Shown here: one piece after another, positions 27,409-36,267 of the stretch | Layout of the letters: each line of letters opens with the position of its first letter | Numbering within the stretch: the stretch's first letter is position 1 | Assembly (NCBI RefSeq): GCF_006539165.1 | Contig: NZ_BJMM01000002.1 | Coordinates: forward strand, 372,001 to 436,000 | Reading direction: 5' to 3' | Length of the DNA: 64,000 bases | Source of the DNA: Streptomyces cacaoi | Lineage (GTDB): Bacteria > Actinomycetota > Actinomycetes > Streptomycetales > Streptomycetaceae | The notes under the pieces: model-generated | The model's database searches: none | What the model was told of the DNA's origin: nothing | Seen by the model: the letters and a program-made list of their open reading frames with translations, nothing else | Position numbers and translations under genes: made by a program

Positions 27409-27601
27409 GACGCCGTTGCCGACCGGAACTTGATCATGTGCCGCGATCCGCCGGGTGATCACCGGGCACTCTCCCGGCCCCGGCCACGCCCTACCGGGCC
27501 CTCCCGCCTTGAACGTTTCAGCGCGCCGAGCCGGACGGGCGGCCCTCCCGCAGACTCGTCAACGCACCTGGAAACAGGGCACGTTGCGGGACGGCGACCT
27601 C

Positions 27602-27630
27602 TTGACCGCGTCCAGTCACACGGCTAGCTT
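27602..27630 (+). promoter_or_regulatory. Predicted promoter of the rhamnose ABC importer operon
   Basis: TTGACC at 27602-27607, 17-base spacer, TAGCTT at 27625-27630. Together with the opposing promoter it gives a symmetrical divergent control region. Confidence 0.75.
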
Positions 27631-27644
27631 CCCCTTCCGTTGTC

Positions 27645-27656
27645 TGAAACATTTCA
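27645..27656. promoter_or_regulatory. Operator TGAAACATTTCA upstream of the importer operon
   Basis: A 12-bp palindrome with one central mismatch, placed about 15 bases after the -10 hexamer. A related but one-base-shorter element, TGAACGTTTCA, is at 27510-27520. Probably bound by the LacI-family product of 32527-33546. Confidence 0.7.
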
Positions 27657-27704
27657 CCCCGCCCCAGGTGCCGCCAGGCCCGTCCGCCGCACGGGAGGAT
27701 CAGC

Positions 27705-29246
27705 ATGAGCACGACCGCACCGGCCGCCGACGGGCGAGCCGCGCCGGTCCTCGCGCTGGAGGGGGTGAGCAAGAGCTTCGGCACCGTGCGTGCCCTCCGT
27801 GAGGTCTCGCTGTCACTGCACGCCGGCCAGGCACACGCGCTCGCCGGCGAGAACGGCGCGGGCAAGTCCACACTGATCAAGATCCTCGCGGGCGTCCACG
27901 CCCCCGACGCCGGCACCCTCACCCTCGACGGCACACCCGTCACCTTCTCCGGGCCCGCCGACGCCCGCGACGCCGGTATCGCCGTCATCTACCAGGAGCC
28001 CACGCTCTTCGCCGATCTGTCCATCGCCGAGAACATCTTCATGGGCCGCCAGCCCCGCCGCTCCCTGGGACGCATCGACCACACCGCCGTCCGCTCCGCC
28101 ACCGCCGCCCTCATGGAACGCCTCGGCGTCGACCTCGACCCCGGCCGGGTCGCACGCGGGCTGTCCATCGCCGACCAGCAGCTCGTCGAGATCGCCAAGG
28201 CCCTCTCCTTCGACGCCCGCGTCCTCATCATGGACGAGCCCACCGCGGCCCTCACCGGCAGCGAGACCGAGCGGCTCTTCTCCGTCGTGGACGCACTGCG
28301 CGCCGAGGGCACCGCCGTGCTGTTCATCTCCCACCGGCTCGGCGAGATCTTCCGGCTGTGCGGGCACGTGACGACCCTGCGGGACGGGCAACTCGTCGCC
28401 ACCGAACCCCTGGACGGGCTCACCGAGGACGACCTCGTGCGCCGCATGGTCGGCCGCGACCTGGACGAGCTGTACCCCAAGCAGCCCACGCGCCCCGGCG
28501 AACCTGCCCTGACCGTACGGCGGTTGACCAGGGAAGGCGTCTTCCACGACGTCTCCTTCGAGGTCCGCAGCGGAGAGATCGTCGCCCTGGCGGGGCTCGT
28601 CGGCGCGGGCCGCAGCGAGGTCGCACAGGCCGTCTTCGGCATCGACCGTCCCGACGCGGGCGAGATCCGGGTCGGCGGCGCACCGCTGCGCCCCGGATCC
28701 CCCACCGCCGCCGTGCGCGCGGGGCTCGCCCTCGTGCCCGAGGACCGCCGGCAGTGCGGCCTGGTGATGGCCGCCTCCATCGAGCGCAACATCGGACTGA
28801 CCGGGCTGGGGAAACTCGGCAGGGCCGGCCTCGTGCGCCGCGCCGGGGAACGGGCCCGCGCCTCGGACTGGGCGCTCAAGCTCCGGCTGAAGTACGACCG
28901 GCTCACCGACCCGGTCGGCCTCCTCTCCGGCGGCAACCAGCAGAAGGTCGTCCTCGCCAAATGGCTGGCCACCGAGCCCACCGTCCTCGTCGTCGACGAG
29001 CCCACCCGCGGCATCGACGTCGGCACCAAGGCCGAGGTGCACCGCCTGCTGTCCACGCTGGCCGCCGACGGGCTCGCCGTGCTGATGATCTCCTCCGATC
29101 TGCCGGAGGTGCTCGGCATGGCCGACCGCGTGCTCGTCATGCACGAGGGACGGCTCACCGCCGAGATCCCCCGGGACGAGGCCGACGAGGAGCGCGTGCT
29201 CGCCGCCGCCACCGGCCGCCCGCACACCGCGGGGGAGGCCGCATGA
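27705..29246 (+). CDS. rhaT: Rhamnose ABC importer, duplicated ATP-binding protein
   Basis: 513 residues with two tandem NBDs, the layout of monosaccharide (CUT2) importers such as RbsA. First domain: Walker [11 protein letters not shown], signature [17 protein letters not shown], Walker [11 protein letters not shown]. Second domain: Walker A-like GLVGAGRSE (degenerate, as usual in the family), [25 protein letters not shown]. It energises sugar uptake from the cytoplasmic face. ATG 27705 has GGGAGG seven bases upstream. First gene of the transport operon; rhamnose specificity is inferred from rhaI-rhaB next door. Confidence 0.9.
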   Translation: MSTTAPAADGRAAPVLALEGVSKSFGTVRALREVSLSLHAGQAHALAGENGAGKSTLIKILAGVHAPDAGTLTLDGTPVTFSGPADARDAGIAVIYQEPTLFADLSIAENIFMGRQPRRSLGRIDHTAVRSATAALMERLGVDLDPGRVARGLSIADQQLVEIAKALSFDARVLIMDEPTAALTGSETERLFSVVDALRAEGTAVLFISHRLGEIFRLCGHVTTLRDGQLVATEPLDGLTEDDLVRRMVGRDLDELYPKQPTRPGEPALTVRRLTREGVFHDVSFEVRSGEIVALAGLVGAGRSEVAQAVFGIDRPDAGEIRVGGAPLRPGSPTAAVRAGLALVPEDRRQCGLVMAASIERNIGLTGLGKLGRAGLVRRAGERARASDWALKLRLKYDRLTDPVGLLSGGNQQKVVLAKWLATEPTVLVVDEPTRGIDVGTKAEVHRLLSTLAADGLAVLMISSDLPEVLGMADRVLVMHEGRLTAEIPRDEADEERVLAAATGRPHTAGEAA

Positions 29247-29319
29247 CCGGCGGGAGAACCGGCCGCCGGCCGCCGCGCGCGGCCCACGGCGCGCGCCCGG
29301 AAGCGAACGGGGGACCCCG

Positions 29320-30357
29320 ATGAGCACCACCCTGCCGCCGCGGACCACCGCGCCCGCCCCACCCGCGCCCGAGCGCCGCTCCGCCGCCGAACTCGTCCTG
29401 CGTGTACGGGAGTTCGTCATCGGCGCCGCGCTCGCCGTGCTCATTCTCGTCACCTGGCTGGTCAACCACTCCTTCCTCGACGACCAGGGCGTCAAGGACC
29501 TGCTCCTCAACGCGGCGATCCTGGTGCTGCTCGCCACCGGCCAGTCCGTCGTCGTCCTCACCCGCAACATCGACCTGTCCGTCGGCTCCGTCGTCGGCCT
29601 GTCCGCCTTCGCCTGCGGCTCGTTCGTCTCCGGCACCGACCACGGCCCCGCCCTCGTCCTGCTGCTCGGCATCGCGCTCGGCACCTGCTGCGGCCTGATC
29701 AGCGGAGCACTGGTCAGCTTCGGCAAGGTGCCCGCGCTCGTGGTCACCCTCGGCATGCTCTACGTCATCCAGGGCGTGGGCCACGCCTGGGCGCACGGGG
29801 ACCAGATCAACGCCTCCGACGTGCCCGACAGCGTGCTGACCCTGGGCAGCGGCAGCGTCCTCGGCATCCCCTACCTGCCGCTGATCTCCGCCCTCGTCCT
29901 GGCCGCCACCGGCTACTTCCTGCGCACCTACCGCAGCGGCCGACAGCTCTACGCCATCGGCTCCAGCCCCGAGGCGGCCCGGCTGGCCGGGATCCCCGTG
30001 CGCCGCAGGACCCTCGCCGCCTACGCCTTCTCCGGCGCCGTCGCCGGATTCGCCGGCGCCCTGTGGCTGGCCAGGTTCGGCACCGTCGTCGCGGACGCCG
30101 CCAACGGCTGGGAACTGACCGTCGTCAGCGCCGTGGTGGTCGGCGGCGTCGCCATCACCGGCGGCGTCGGCACGGTGTGGGGCGCAGCCCTGGGCGCCAT
30201 GCTGCTCACCACCATCGGCAGCGCCCTCGTCGTCCTCAAGGTCAGCGCCTTCTGGGAGCAGGCCATCACCGGCGCCCTGCTGCTCGCCGCCATCGCCACC
30301 GACCGCGTCGTGCGCACCCGCAGCACCAGGGCGCTCAGGAAGAGGAGAAGGGATTGA
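29320..30357 (+). CDS. rhaP: Rhamnose ABC importer permease 1
   Basis: CUT2-type permease of 345 residues with about ten membrane helices. Seen: family motifs VVVLTRNIDLSVGSVVGLSA near residue 85 and VVGGVAITGGVGTVWGAALG near residue 275, plus GSSPEAARLAGIPVRRRTLA cytoplasmic coupling loop. Pro/Ala-rich N-terminal tail. Begins 73 bases after the ATPase gene, and its TGA overlaps the TTG start of the second permease. Named by position and by analogy with the Rhizobium rhaSTPQ system. Confidence 0.87.
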   Translation: MSTTLPPRTTAPAPPAPERRSAAELVLRVREFVIGAALAVLILVTWLVNHSFLDDQGVKDLLLNAAILVLLATGQSVVVLTRNIDLSVGSVVGLSAFACGSFVSGTDHGPALVLLLGIALGTCCGLISGALVSFGKVPALVVTLGMLYVIQGVGHAWAHGDQINASDVPDSVLTLGSGSVLGIPYLPLISALVLAATGYFLRTYRSGRQLYAIGSSPEAARLAGIPVRRRTLAAYAFSGAVAGFAGALWLARFGTVVADAANGWELTVVSAVVVGGVAITGGVGTVWGAALGAMLLTTIGSALVVLKVSAFWEQAITGALLLAAIATDRVVRTRSTRALRKRRRD

Positions 30358-31376
30358 ACGCACCCGCCACCGCTGGGGCCCGGCCGGACACGGGCCGCCC
30401 GGGCCCCGGCCGGTTCCTGCGCTGGGACACGGCCGTCGGCGCCCTGCTGGTGGCCGCCTTCCTCGTCGGCACCGGCACCACCGACGGCTTCTCCGACACG
30501 GCCAACCTCGCCGCCGCGCTCAACGACACCGCCGAGGTCGCGCTCATCGCGCTGCCGATGACGCTGCTCGTCGTCGCCGGCCAGGTCGACCTGTCCGTCG
30601 CCTCCATGCTGGGCCTCTCCAGCGCGCTGGCCGGGCGGTTGTGGGACGCCGGCTGGACGTTCGAGACGCTCGTCCCGCTGTGTCTGCTGATCGGCGCACT
30701 CGGCGGACTCCTCAACGGCTGGCTCGTCACCCGCGTCGGACTGCCCTCGCTGGCCGTCACCATCGGCACGCTCACCCTCTACCGGGGGCTGGCCTCCGTC
30801 GTCCTCGGGAACAAGGCCGTCGCCGACTTCCCCGAGAGCTACGCCCGGTGGGCGAGCAACACCGAGACCGTGCCCGGCACCTTCGTCCCCTGGCCGATCG
30901 CACTGTTCTGCCTCCTCGCCGTGGCCGCCGCCATCGCCCTGCACTGCACCGGCTTCGGGCGCGCACTGTTCGCCGTGGGCGCGCAGGAGGACGCCGCGCG
31001 CTTCGCGGGGATACGCGTCAAGCGGCTGAAGCTCGTCCTGTTCACGCTCAGCGGGCTCGTCGCCTCGTTCGCCGGGATCGTCTACACCCTGCGCTACGGC
31101 AGCGCCCGCGCAGACAACGGCCTCGGGCTCGAACTCGCCGTCGTGGCAGCCGTGTTGCTCGGCGGCGTCGACTTCGACGGCGGCAAGGGCACCCTGGGCG
31201 GCGCCGTCGCCGGCGTCCTGCTCATCGGCGTCCTGGACAACCTGCTGACGCTCAACGACATCTCGCACGAGATCCAGGTCATCGTGACCGGCGTGCTGCT
31301 CGTCGTCTCCGTCCTCACCCCGCGGCTGGCCGCGGTGCTCACCGCCCGCCGCCGGCGCCGAGCCGCCGCGGGCTGA
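30354..31376 (+). CDS. rhaQ: Rhamnose ABC importer permease 2
   Basis: Second CUT2 permease, 340 residues, paralogous to the preceding one: LLVVAGQVDLSVASMLGLSS, GRALFAVGAQEDAARFAGIR, VAAVLLGGVDFDGGKGTLGG. The heterodimer of the two permeases would form the channel. Start is TTG 30354 overlapping the previous stop (TTGA), with GGAGAAGGGA immediately upstream; longer open frame reaching back into the previous gene is a shadow. Confidence 0.87.
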   Translation: MNAPATAGARPDTGRPGPGRFLRWDTAVGALLVAAFLVGTGTTDGFSDTANLAAALNDTAEVALIALPMTLLVVAGQVDLSVASMLGLSSALAGRLWDAGWTFETLVPLCLLIGALGGLLNGWLVTRVGLPSLAVTIGTLTLYRGLASVVLGNKAVADFPESYARWASNTETVPGTFVPWPIALFCLLAVAAAIALHCTGFGRALFAVGAQEDAARFAGIRVKRLKLVLFTLSGLVASFAGIVYTLRYGSARADNGLGLELAVVAAVLLGGVDFDGGKGTLGGAVAGVLLIGVLDNLLTLNDISHEIQVIVTGVLLVVSVLTPRLAAVLTARRRRRAAAG

Positions 31377-31407
31377 CCCCCGACCCCCACCCTCGAAAGG
31401 CACAGCC

Positions 31408-32496
31408 ATGCGACCGCATCCGCCCTCCCGCGGCCTCGTCGTCACCGCGGCGGCCTGCGCCCTCTCGCTCGCCCTCGCGGGCTGCTCCGGCACGACGAAG
31501 AGCGACTCCGGCGACTCCGGGGCCGACGCCAAGGACAAGGCAGGCAGCGCGCAGGCCGACCCCGACGCGCCGCTGAAGAAGGGCCTCAAGCTCGCCTTCC
31601 TGCCCAAGCAGATCAACAACCCCTACTTCACGGTCGTCGACAAGGCGGGCATCAAGGCGGCCGAGGAGTTCCATGGCACGGGCAAGGAGGTCGGGCCCTC
31701 CGACGCCAAGGCGTCCTCCCAGGTCAGCTACATCAACACGCTCACCCAGCAGCGTCAGGACGCCGTCATGCTGGCGGCCAACGACCCGAACGCGGTCTGC
31801 GGCCCGCTGAAGCAGGCGATGAAGCAGAACGTCAAGATCGTCTCCTTCGACTCGGACGCCGGAAAGGACTGCCGGAACATCTTCGTCAACCAGGCGGGCT
31901 CCCAGGAACTCGCCCGCGCCATGGTCAAGGACATGGCCGAACAGATCGACTACAAGGGCCAGTTCGCGGTGCTGTCGGCGACCCAGAACGCCACGAACCA
32001 GAACACCTGGATAAAGATCATGAAGGACGAGCTGAAGAAGCCGGCCTACAAGGACATGAAGCTCGTCAAGATCGCGTACGGCGACGACGTCGACCAGAAG
32101 TCCTTCCAGGAGACCCAGGGTCTCCTCAAGGCGTACCCGAAGCTCAAGGGCATCGTCTCGCCCACCACCGTCGGCCTCGCCGCGGCGGCCCGCTACGTCA
32201 GCGGCTCCTCCTACAAGGGCAAGGTCGTCCTCGGCGGCCTCGGCACACCCAACCAGATGCGCAAGTACATCAAGGACGGCACGATCGAGGAGTTCCTGCT
32301 GTGGGACGCCGAGGAACTCGGCTACCTCAGCGCCTACGCGGGCGCCGCCCTCGCCTCCGGACAGGTCACCGGGAAGGAGGGCGAGACCTTCAAGGCCGGA
32401 AAGCTCGGCAAGCGCGAGGTGGGCAAGGACGGCGAGGTCGTCCTCGGCCCGCCCACCGTCTTCGACAAGAAGAACATCGACGACTACGACTTCTGA
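31408..32496 (+). CDS. rhaS: Rhamnose ABC importer substrate-binding lipoprotein
   Basis: 362 residues. Signal peptide ending ALSLALAGCSGTTKSD: lipobox LAGC, then an Asp/Ser/Gly linker. Periplasmic-binding-protein (type I, RbsB-like) core: KLAFLPKQINNPYFTVVDKA, DAVMLAANDPNAVCGPLKQA, VSFDSDAGKDCRNIFVNQAG, IVSPTTVGLAAAARYV. It captures the sugar outside the membrane and delivers it to the two permeases. AAAGG lies seven bases before ATG 31408. Close fit to actinobacterial rhamnose-binding proteins, but specificity is inferred from context. Confidence 0.88.
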   Translation: MRPHPPSRGLVVTAAACALSLALAGCSGTTKSDSGDSGADAKDKAGSAQADPDAPLKKGLKLAFLPKQINNPYFTVVDKAGIKAAEEFHGTGKEVGPSDAKASSQVSYINTLTQQRQDAVMLAANDPNAVCGPLKQAMKQNVKIVSFDSDAGKDCRNIFVNQAGSQELARAMVKDMAEQIDYKGQFAVLSATQNATNQNTWIKIMKDELKKPAYKDMKLVKIAYGDDVDQKSFQETQGLLKAYPKLKGIVSPTTVGLAAAARYVSGSSYKGKVVLGGLGTPNQMRKYIKDGTIEEFLLWDAEELGYLSAYAGAALASGQVTGKEGETFKAGKLGKREVGKDGEVVLGPPTVFDKKNIDDYDF

Positions 32497-32526
32497 CGGC
32501 CGGCGAGCGGGGCGGGGAGAGGACGG

Positions 32527-33546
32527 ATGGGACGCACGGTCGGCATCAAGGAGGTCGCCCGGGCGGCCGGCGTCTCCGTCGGCACCGTCTCCAACGTCAT
32601 CAACCGCCCCGCGACGGTGGCCGAGGACACCCGCCGCAGGGTCCAGGCCGCCATCGAACAACTCGGCTACGTCCGCAGCGAGTCGGCCCGCCAACTGCGG
32701 GCCGGACGCAGCCGGCTCATCGGGCTGCTCGTGCTGGACATGGCCAACCCGTTCTTCGCTGACGTCGCCACCGGCGCCGAACGCGTCGCCCGCGCCGCCG
32801 GCCTCGGCGTCATGCTGTGCAACAGCGCGCACAGCCCGGCCGAAGAGGCCGCCTACCTCGGCATGTTCGCCGAACACCGGGTACGCGGCGTGCTCGTCAC
32901 CCCCGCCGACACCACCGGGGAAACCCTCGCCGCCTTCCAGCGGCACGGCATCCCCAGCGTCTGCGTCGACCGCCTGGTGCCCTCCGCCGAAGGCTGCTCC
33001 GTCTCCGTCGACGACGTCCGGGGCGCCGCACTCGCCGTACGCCACCTGCTCGACGCGGGCCACCGCGACCTGGCTCACGTCAGCGGGCCCATGCAGCTCA
33101 CCCAGTGCCGCGAGCGCCACACCGGCGCTTGCCGGGCCGTTGCCGCGTTCCCCGGCGCCGGCGCCACCCTGCGGCACCTGGAGACCGACCGCATGGACGT
33201 CGCCGCCGGACGCGACGCCGGCGCCCGCCTGCTGGGCATGTCACCCCGCCCCACCGCCGTCTTCTGCGCCAACGACCTGCTCGCCCTCGGCGTGCTCCAG
33301 GCCCTCTACGGCGCCGGAGTGGCCGTGCCCGAGGAGATGGCGCTCGTCGGCTACGACGACATCGAGTTCGCCGCTGCCGCCGCCGTGCCCCTCACCTCCG
33401 TACGGCGGCCCGCCCGGCGCATGGGCCGCATCGCGGCCGAACTCCTCATCGAAGAGACCACCGCCCCGGCCGCACACCACCACCACCGCATCGTCCTGCC
33501 CCCCGAACTCGTCGCCCGCACCTCCACCCTGCCGCGCCGCGCCTGA
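32527..33546 (+). CDS. LacI-family regulator, probable rhamnose repressor
   Basis: 339 residues. N-terminal helix-turn-helix IKEVARAAGVSVGTVSNVIN with hinge helix SARQLRAGRSRLIGLLV; C-terminal sugar-binding domain (LDMANPFFADVATGAERVAR, RPTAVFCANDLLALGVLQAL, VGYDDIEFAAAAAVPLTSVR). Last gene of the importer operon, 30 bases after the binding protein; GGGGAGAGGA precedes ATG 32527. The TGAA..TTCA palindromes in the divergent promoter region are of the LacI type and are its likely targets, giving a feedback loop with the sugar or a phosphorylated intermediate as inducer. Confidence 0.9.
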   Translation: MGRTVGIKEVARAAGVSVGTVSNVINRPATVAEDTRRRVQAAIEQLGYVRSESARQLRAGRSRLIGLLVLDMANPFFADVATGAERVARAAGLGVMLCNSAHSPAEEAAYLGMFAEHRVRGVLVTPADTTGETLAAFQRHGIPSVCVDRLVPSAEGCSVSVDDVRGAALAVRHLLDAGHRDLAHVSGPMQLTQCRERHTGACRAVAAFPGAGATLRHLETDRMDVAAGRDAGARLLGMSPRPTAVFCANDLLALGVLQALYGAGVAVPEEMALVGYDDIEFAAAAAVPLTSVRRPARRMGRIAAELLIEETTAPAAHHHHRIVLPPELVARTSTLPRRA

Positions 33547-34174
33547 CCCCTGACTCCGCGGCCGATGCTGAGTGCCCGGCGGGCCGCGCCCTGGCTGTCG
33601 GTGTGCGGTCCGGTGGGCCGTGTCTGGTCGGGGCCTTGCGGTCGGTGTGTGGGGTTCGGTGGGCTGTGCCGGTCTTGGCCGTGTGGCGGTGTGTGGTCCC
33701 GTGGGCCGTGCCTTGCCAGGGCCTTGCGGACGGTGTGTGCGGTTCGGTGGGCTGTGACCGTCCTGGCCGTGTTGCGGTGTGCGGTCCGGTGGGCCGCGCC
33801 TTACCGGGGGCCTCGCTGCCGGTGCGTGCGGTTCGGCGGGCCGTGTGTGGTCCCCGCCCGCTTCGTCGGCGTCTGCCGGCCTGCTCGGCCGCGCCCGGCT
33901 CCGCCTCGTTGCTCGCGTCTGCGTCCGTGTCCGTGTCCGCGGGGGGGGGAGTCCGGCCTCTGGCTCCGCCGCCCGACTGGGCAGTCCGCCGGGCTGGCCC
34001 TGGGCTGGGCCTCTCCAGCCGTGTCCGCCGGCACCGCCATCCGCGTGACCGGCCCGCCGGCCGACCGTGTCCCTCGGGCCGAGCAGGCCGGACGCCTCCA
34101 CAGACGCCACCGCGACAGGACAGCAACAGCACGGCTCACGTCCCCCCGCTCCGAGGCATCCCGGCGCCCCGGGC
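33547..34174. other. Gene-free stretch with 44-bp tandem repeats
   Basis: No credible gene on either strand. The left half is the repeat array described separately. The right half (33863-34174) is C-rich with a G8 run at 33942-33949 and short degenerate repeats. Open frames crossing it have shadow-like, Arg/Pro/Cys-rich composition and do not keep frame with the repeat period. Confidence 0.6.
33600..33864. repeat. Tandem array of six imperfect 44-bp units
   Basis: The anchor GGTGTG (GGTGCG in the last) recurs at 33600, 33644, 33688, 33732, 33776 and 33821, that is an exact 44-bp period with one 45-bp step. Alternate units resemble each other more, giving an 88-bp higher-order period. 44 is not a multiple of three, so this is not a coding repeat. 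Confidence 0.85.
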
Positions 34175-35281
34175 TCACGCCGCCGCCGCGCCCTCCACAC
34201 CCCGCTCGGCCGGTGCACCGGAGGCGCCCAGCAGCGCACGGATGTCCCGCACCGCCGCACGCCCCGCCCGGTTCGCCCCGATCGTGCTGGCCGACGGGCC
34301 GTAGCCGACCAGATGGACGCGCGGATCCCGCACCGAGCGCGTCCCCTCCATCCGGATACCGCCGCCCGGCTCCCGCAGCCGCAGCGGCGCCAGATGGTCG
34401 ATGACCGGGCGGAAGCCCGTCGCCCACAGCAGCGTGTCCGCCCGGAACCGGCTCCCGTCCGGCCACTCCACCCCGTCCTCGGTGATCCGCGTGAACATCG
34501 GCCGCCGCACCAGCACCCCGTCCGCACGGGCCCGGCGCATCTCCTCCGTCATCGGCAGGCCCGTCACCGAGACGACACTGCGCGGCGGCAGCCCCTCACG
34601 CACCCGCTCCTCCACCAGCGAGACCGCCGCCCGGCCCTGTTCCTCGTCGAACGGTCCCTCGCGGAAGACCGGCGGCCGGCGCGTCACCCAGACCGTCTCC
34701 TGCGCCACCCGCGCGACCTCCAGCAGATGCTGCACCGCCGAGGTGCCGCCGCCGATCACGACCACACGCCGCCCCACGAAGGCGTCGTCCCGCGGCCCCG
34801 GATACCCCGCCGTGTGCAGCTGCCGCCCCCGGAACAGCTCCTGCCCACGGATCCGCGGCCAGAACGGCCGCTCCCAGGTGCCCGTCGCGTTGATCACTGC
34901 CCGGGCCGACCAGTCGCCCGCCGAGGTGCGCACCAGCAGCCGGCCCTCCGCACCCGCGTCACGCACCTCCCGCACATCCACAGGGCGGCGCACCGGCAGC
35001 TCGAACCTGCGCTCGTAGCGGGCGAAATACTCCCCGATGACCTCCGCGGAGGACCGGCCGGGATCCGCGCCCGTCAGCTCCATGCCCGGCAGCGCGTGCA
35101 TGCCGTGCACCCGGCCGTATGTCAGCGTCGGCCACCGGAACTGCCAGGCACCGCCCGGCGCCGGAGCATGGTCCAGCACCACGAAGCCCCCGCCCGGCTC
35201 GAACCCGGAACGCCTCAGGTGGTACGCCGCCGACAGGCCCGCCTGCCCGGCGCCGACAACCACGACCTCCACCTCGTCCAT
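34175..35281 (-). CDS. Flavin-containing monooxygenase / NAD(P)-binding protein
   Basis: 368 residues. Two Rossmann signatures: VEVVVVGAGQAGLSAAYHLR at the start (FAD) and FVGRRVVVIGGGTSAVQHLL near residue 165 (NADPH); ATGTWERPFWP and the late LLWATGFRPVIDHLAP are typical of the FMO/CzcO-like family. It would insert oxygen or reduce flavin with NADPH in the cytoplasm; substrate not predictable. ATG 35281 is preferred over an upstream GTG because similarity starts there. Divergent from the YjbQ gene. Confidence 0.85.
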   Translation of the reverse strand: MDEVEVVVVGAGQAGLSAAYHLRRSGFEPGGGFVVLDHAPAPGGAWQFRWPTLTYGRVHGMHALPGMELTGADPGRSSAEVIGEYFARYERRFELPVRRPVDVREVRDAGAEGRLLVRTSAGDWSARAVINATGTWERPFWPRIRGQELFRGRQLHTAGYPGPRDDAFVGRRVVVIGGGTSAVQHLLEVARVAQETVWVTRRPPVFREGPFDEEQGRAAVSLVEERVREGLPPRSVVSVTGLPMTEEMRRARADGVLVRRPMFTRITEDGVEWPDGSRFRADTLLWATGFRPVIDHLAPLRLREPGGGIRMEGTRSVRDPRVHLVGYGPSASTIGANRAGRAAVRDIRALLGASGAPAERGVEGAAAA

Positions 35282-35376
35282 GCCGTGCACAACCACCCGG
35301 AGCCCGCGAACCTTCCCACGGCGCCCCGCCGCACCCGGGGACACCCACCGCGTCCGGGCGCGCACCGGGAGCCATC

Positions 35377-35808
35377 ATGGGAGCCATGACCGACGCACTG
35401 AACACCCACGTCCTCGACATCACGACCGGCTCGTCGGAGACCGTGCACGACCTCACCCACGACTGCGACGCCTTCCTCTCCCGCGTCGCCCGGGGCCGCG
35501 ACGGCCTCCTCAACGTCTTCGTGCCGCACGCCACCGCGGGCATCGCGATCCTGGAGACCGGCGCCGGCAGCGACGACGACCTCCTCGCCGCCCTGCGCGA
35601 TCTGCTGCCCCCGGACAACCGCTGGCGCCACCAGCACGGCACCCCCGGCCACGGCCGCGACCACGTCCTCCCCGCCCTCGTCCCTCCACACGCCACCCTC
35701 CCGGTGACCGACGGCTCCCTGGCCCTGGGTACCTGGCAGTCGGTGTGCCTGGTGGACACCAACGTGGACAATCCGCGACGGCAGGTGCGGTTGAGCTTCC
35801 TCGGCTGA
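35377..35808 (+). CDS. YjbQ family protein (UPF0047)
   Basis: 143 residues, a compact beta-barrel trimer family. Seen: FVPHATAGIAILETG, GHGRDHVLPALVPPHATLPV and LGTWQSVCLVDTNVDNPRRQ, the metal-binding His pattern of YjbQ. Family members show weak thiamin-phosphate synthase activity when overproduced, but the real role is unknown. ATG 35377 has GGGAG five bases upstream; ATG 35386 is an alternative. Confidence 0.88.
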   Translation: MGAMTDALNTHVLDITTGSSETVHDLTHDCDAFLSRVARGRDGLLNVFVPHATAGIAILETGAGSDDDLLAALRDLLPPDNRWRHQHGTPGHGRDHVLPALVPPHATLPVTDGSLALGTWQSVCLVDTNVDNPRRQVRLSFLG

Positions 35809-36267
35809 TGACGGTCAACTCCCGGGGCAGCGCTGTCGTTTCGCCGTGCTCTGCGTGCGTGGAACTGCGTGACCTTGCGCGCGGCTCTCGGCAACTTGCC
35901 CCTTGCCGCGAAGAGTTCGGCGGTCGCTCACCGTGGCGGTCGGCAACCTGAGTCAGAGCCTGAGTGGCGACAGCGGTTGTTCGTGTGTCCGGGAGGTGTC
36001 GGTGTGCTCCGGGCGGATGGAAGAGTGCACGGGTTTCGGTGGCAGCCGCGGGGTGTCGGGACCCACTCGCGGTGCTCTTTCCCAGGGGCTGACTGCCCGG
36101 AGGTGCCCGGCGTCCAAGCGTGGTCGGGCAGGGAACAGTGCGGAGGGGGAAGGGGCGGCGATGAAGCCGCTGGGGTGGCGGGTGTTGAGGCGTTGGCTCG
36201 GCAGAGGAGGACGGGGTGCTGATTCGGGCGCTGGGCCGGGGCCAGGGCTTCGGGGCTTCGCCTCTGG
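35809..36267. other. Gene-free stretch of 459 bases
   Basis: Between the YjbQ stop and the amidohydrolase stop. Lower GC than its flanks in parts. Frames of up to about 150 codons exist on the plus strand but lack ribosome-binding sites, family motifs and coding-type third positions. No clear hairpin or promoter was recognised. Confidence 0.5.

Noticed and set aside
33600..33864. Possible CRISPR array
   Set aside because: Units are contiguous and similar over their whole length, with no unique spacers and no cas genes nearby.
33565..34404. Cys/Arg/Gly-rich frame over the 44-bp repeats
   Set aside because: The repeat period is not a codon multiple, so units are read in all three frames; no ribosome-binding site or family.
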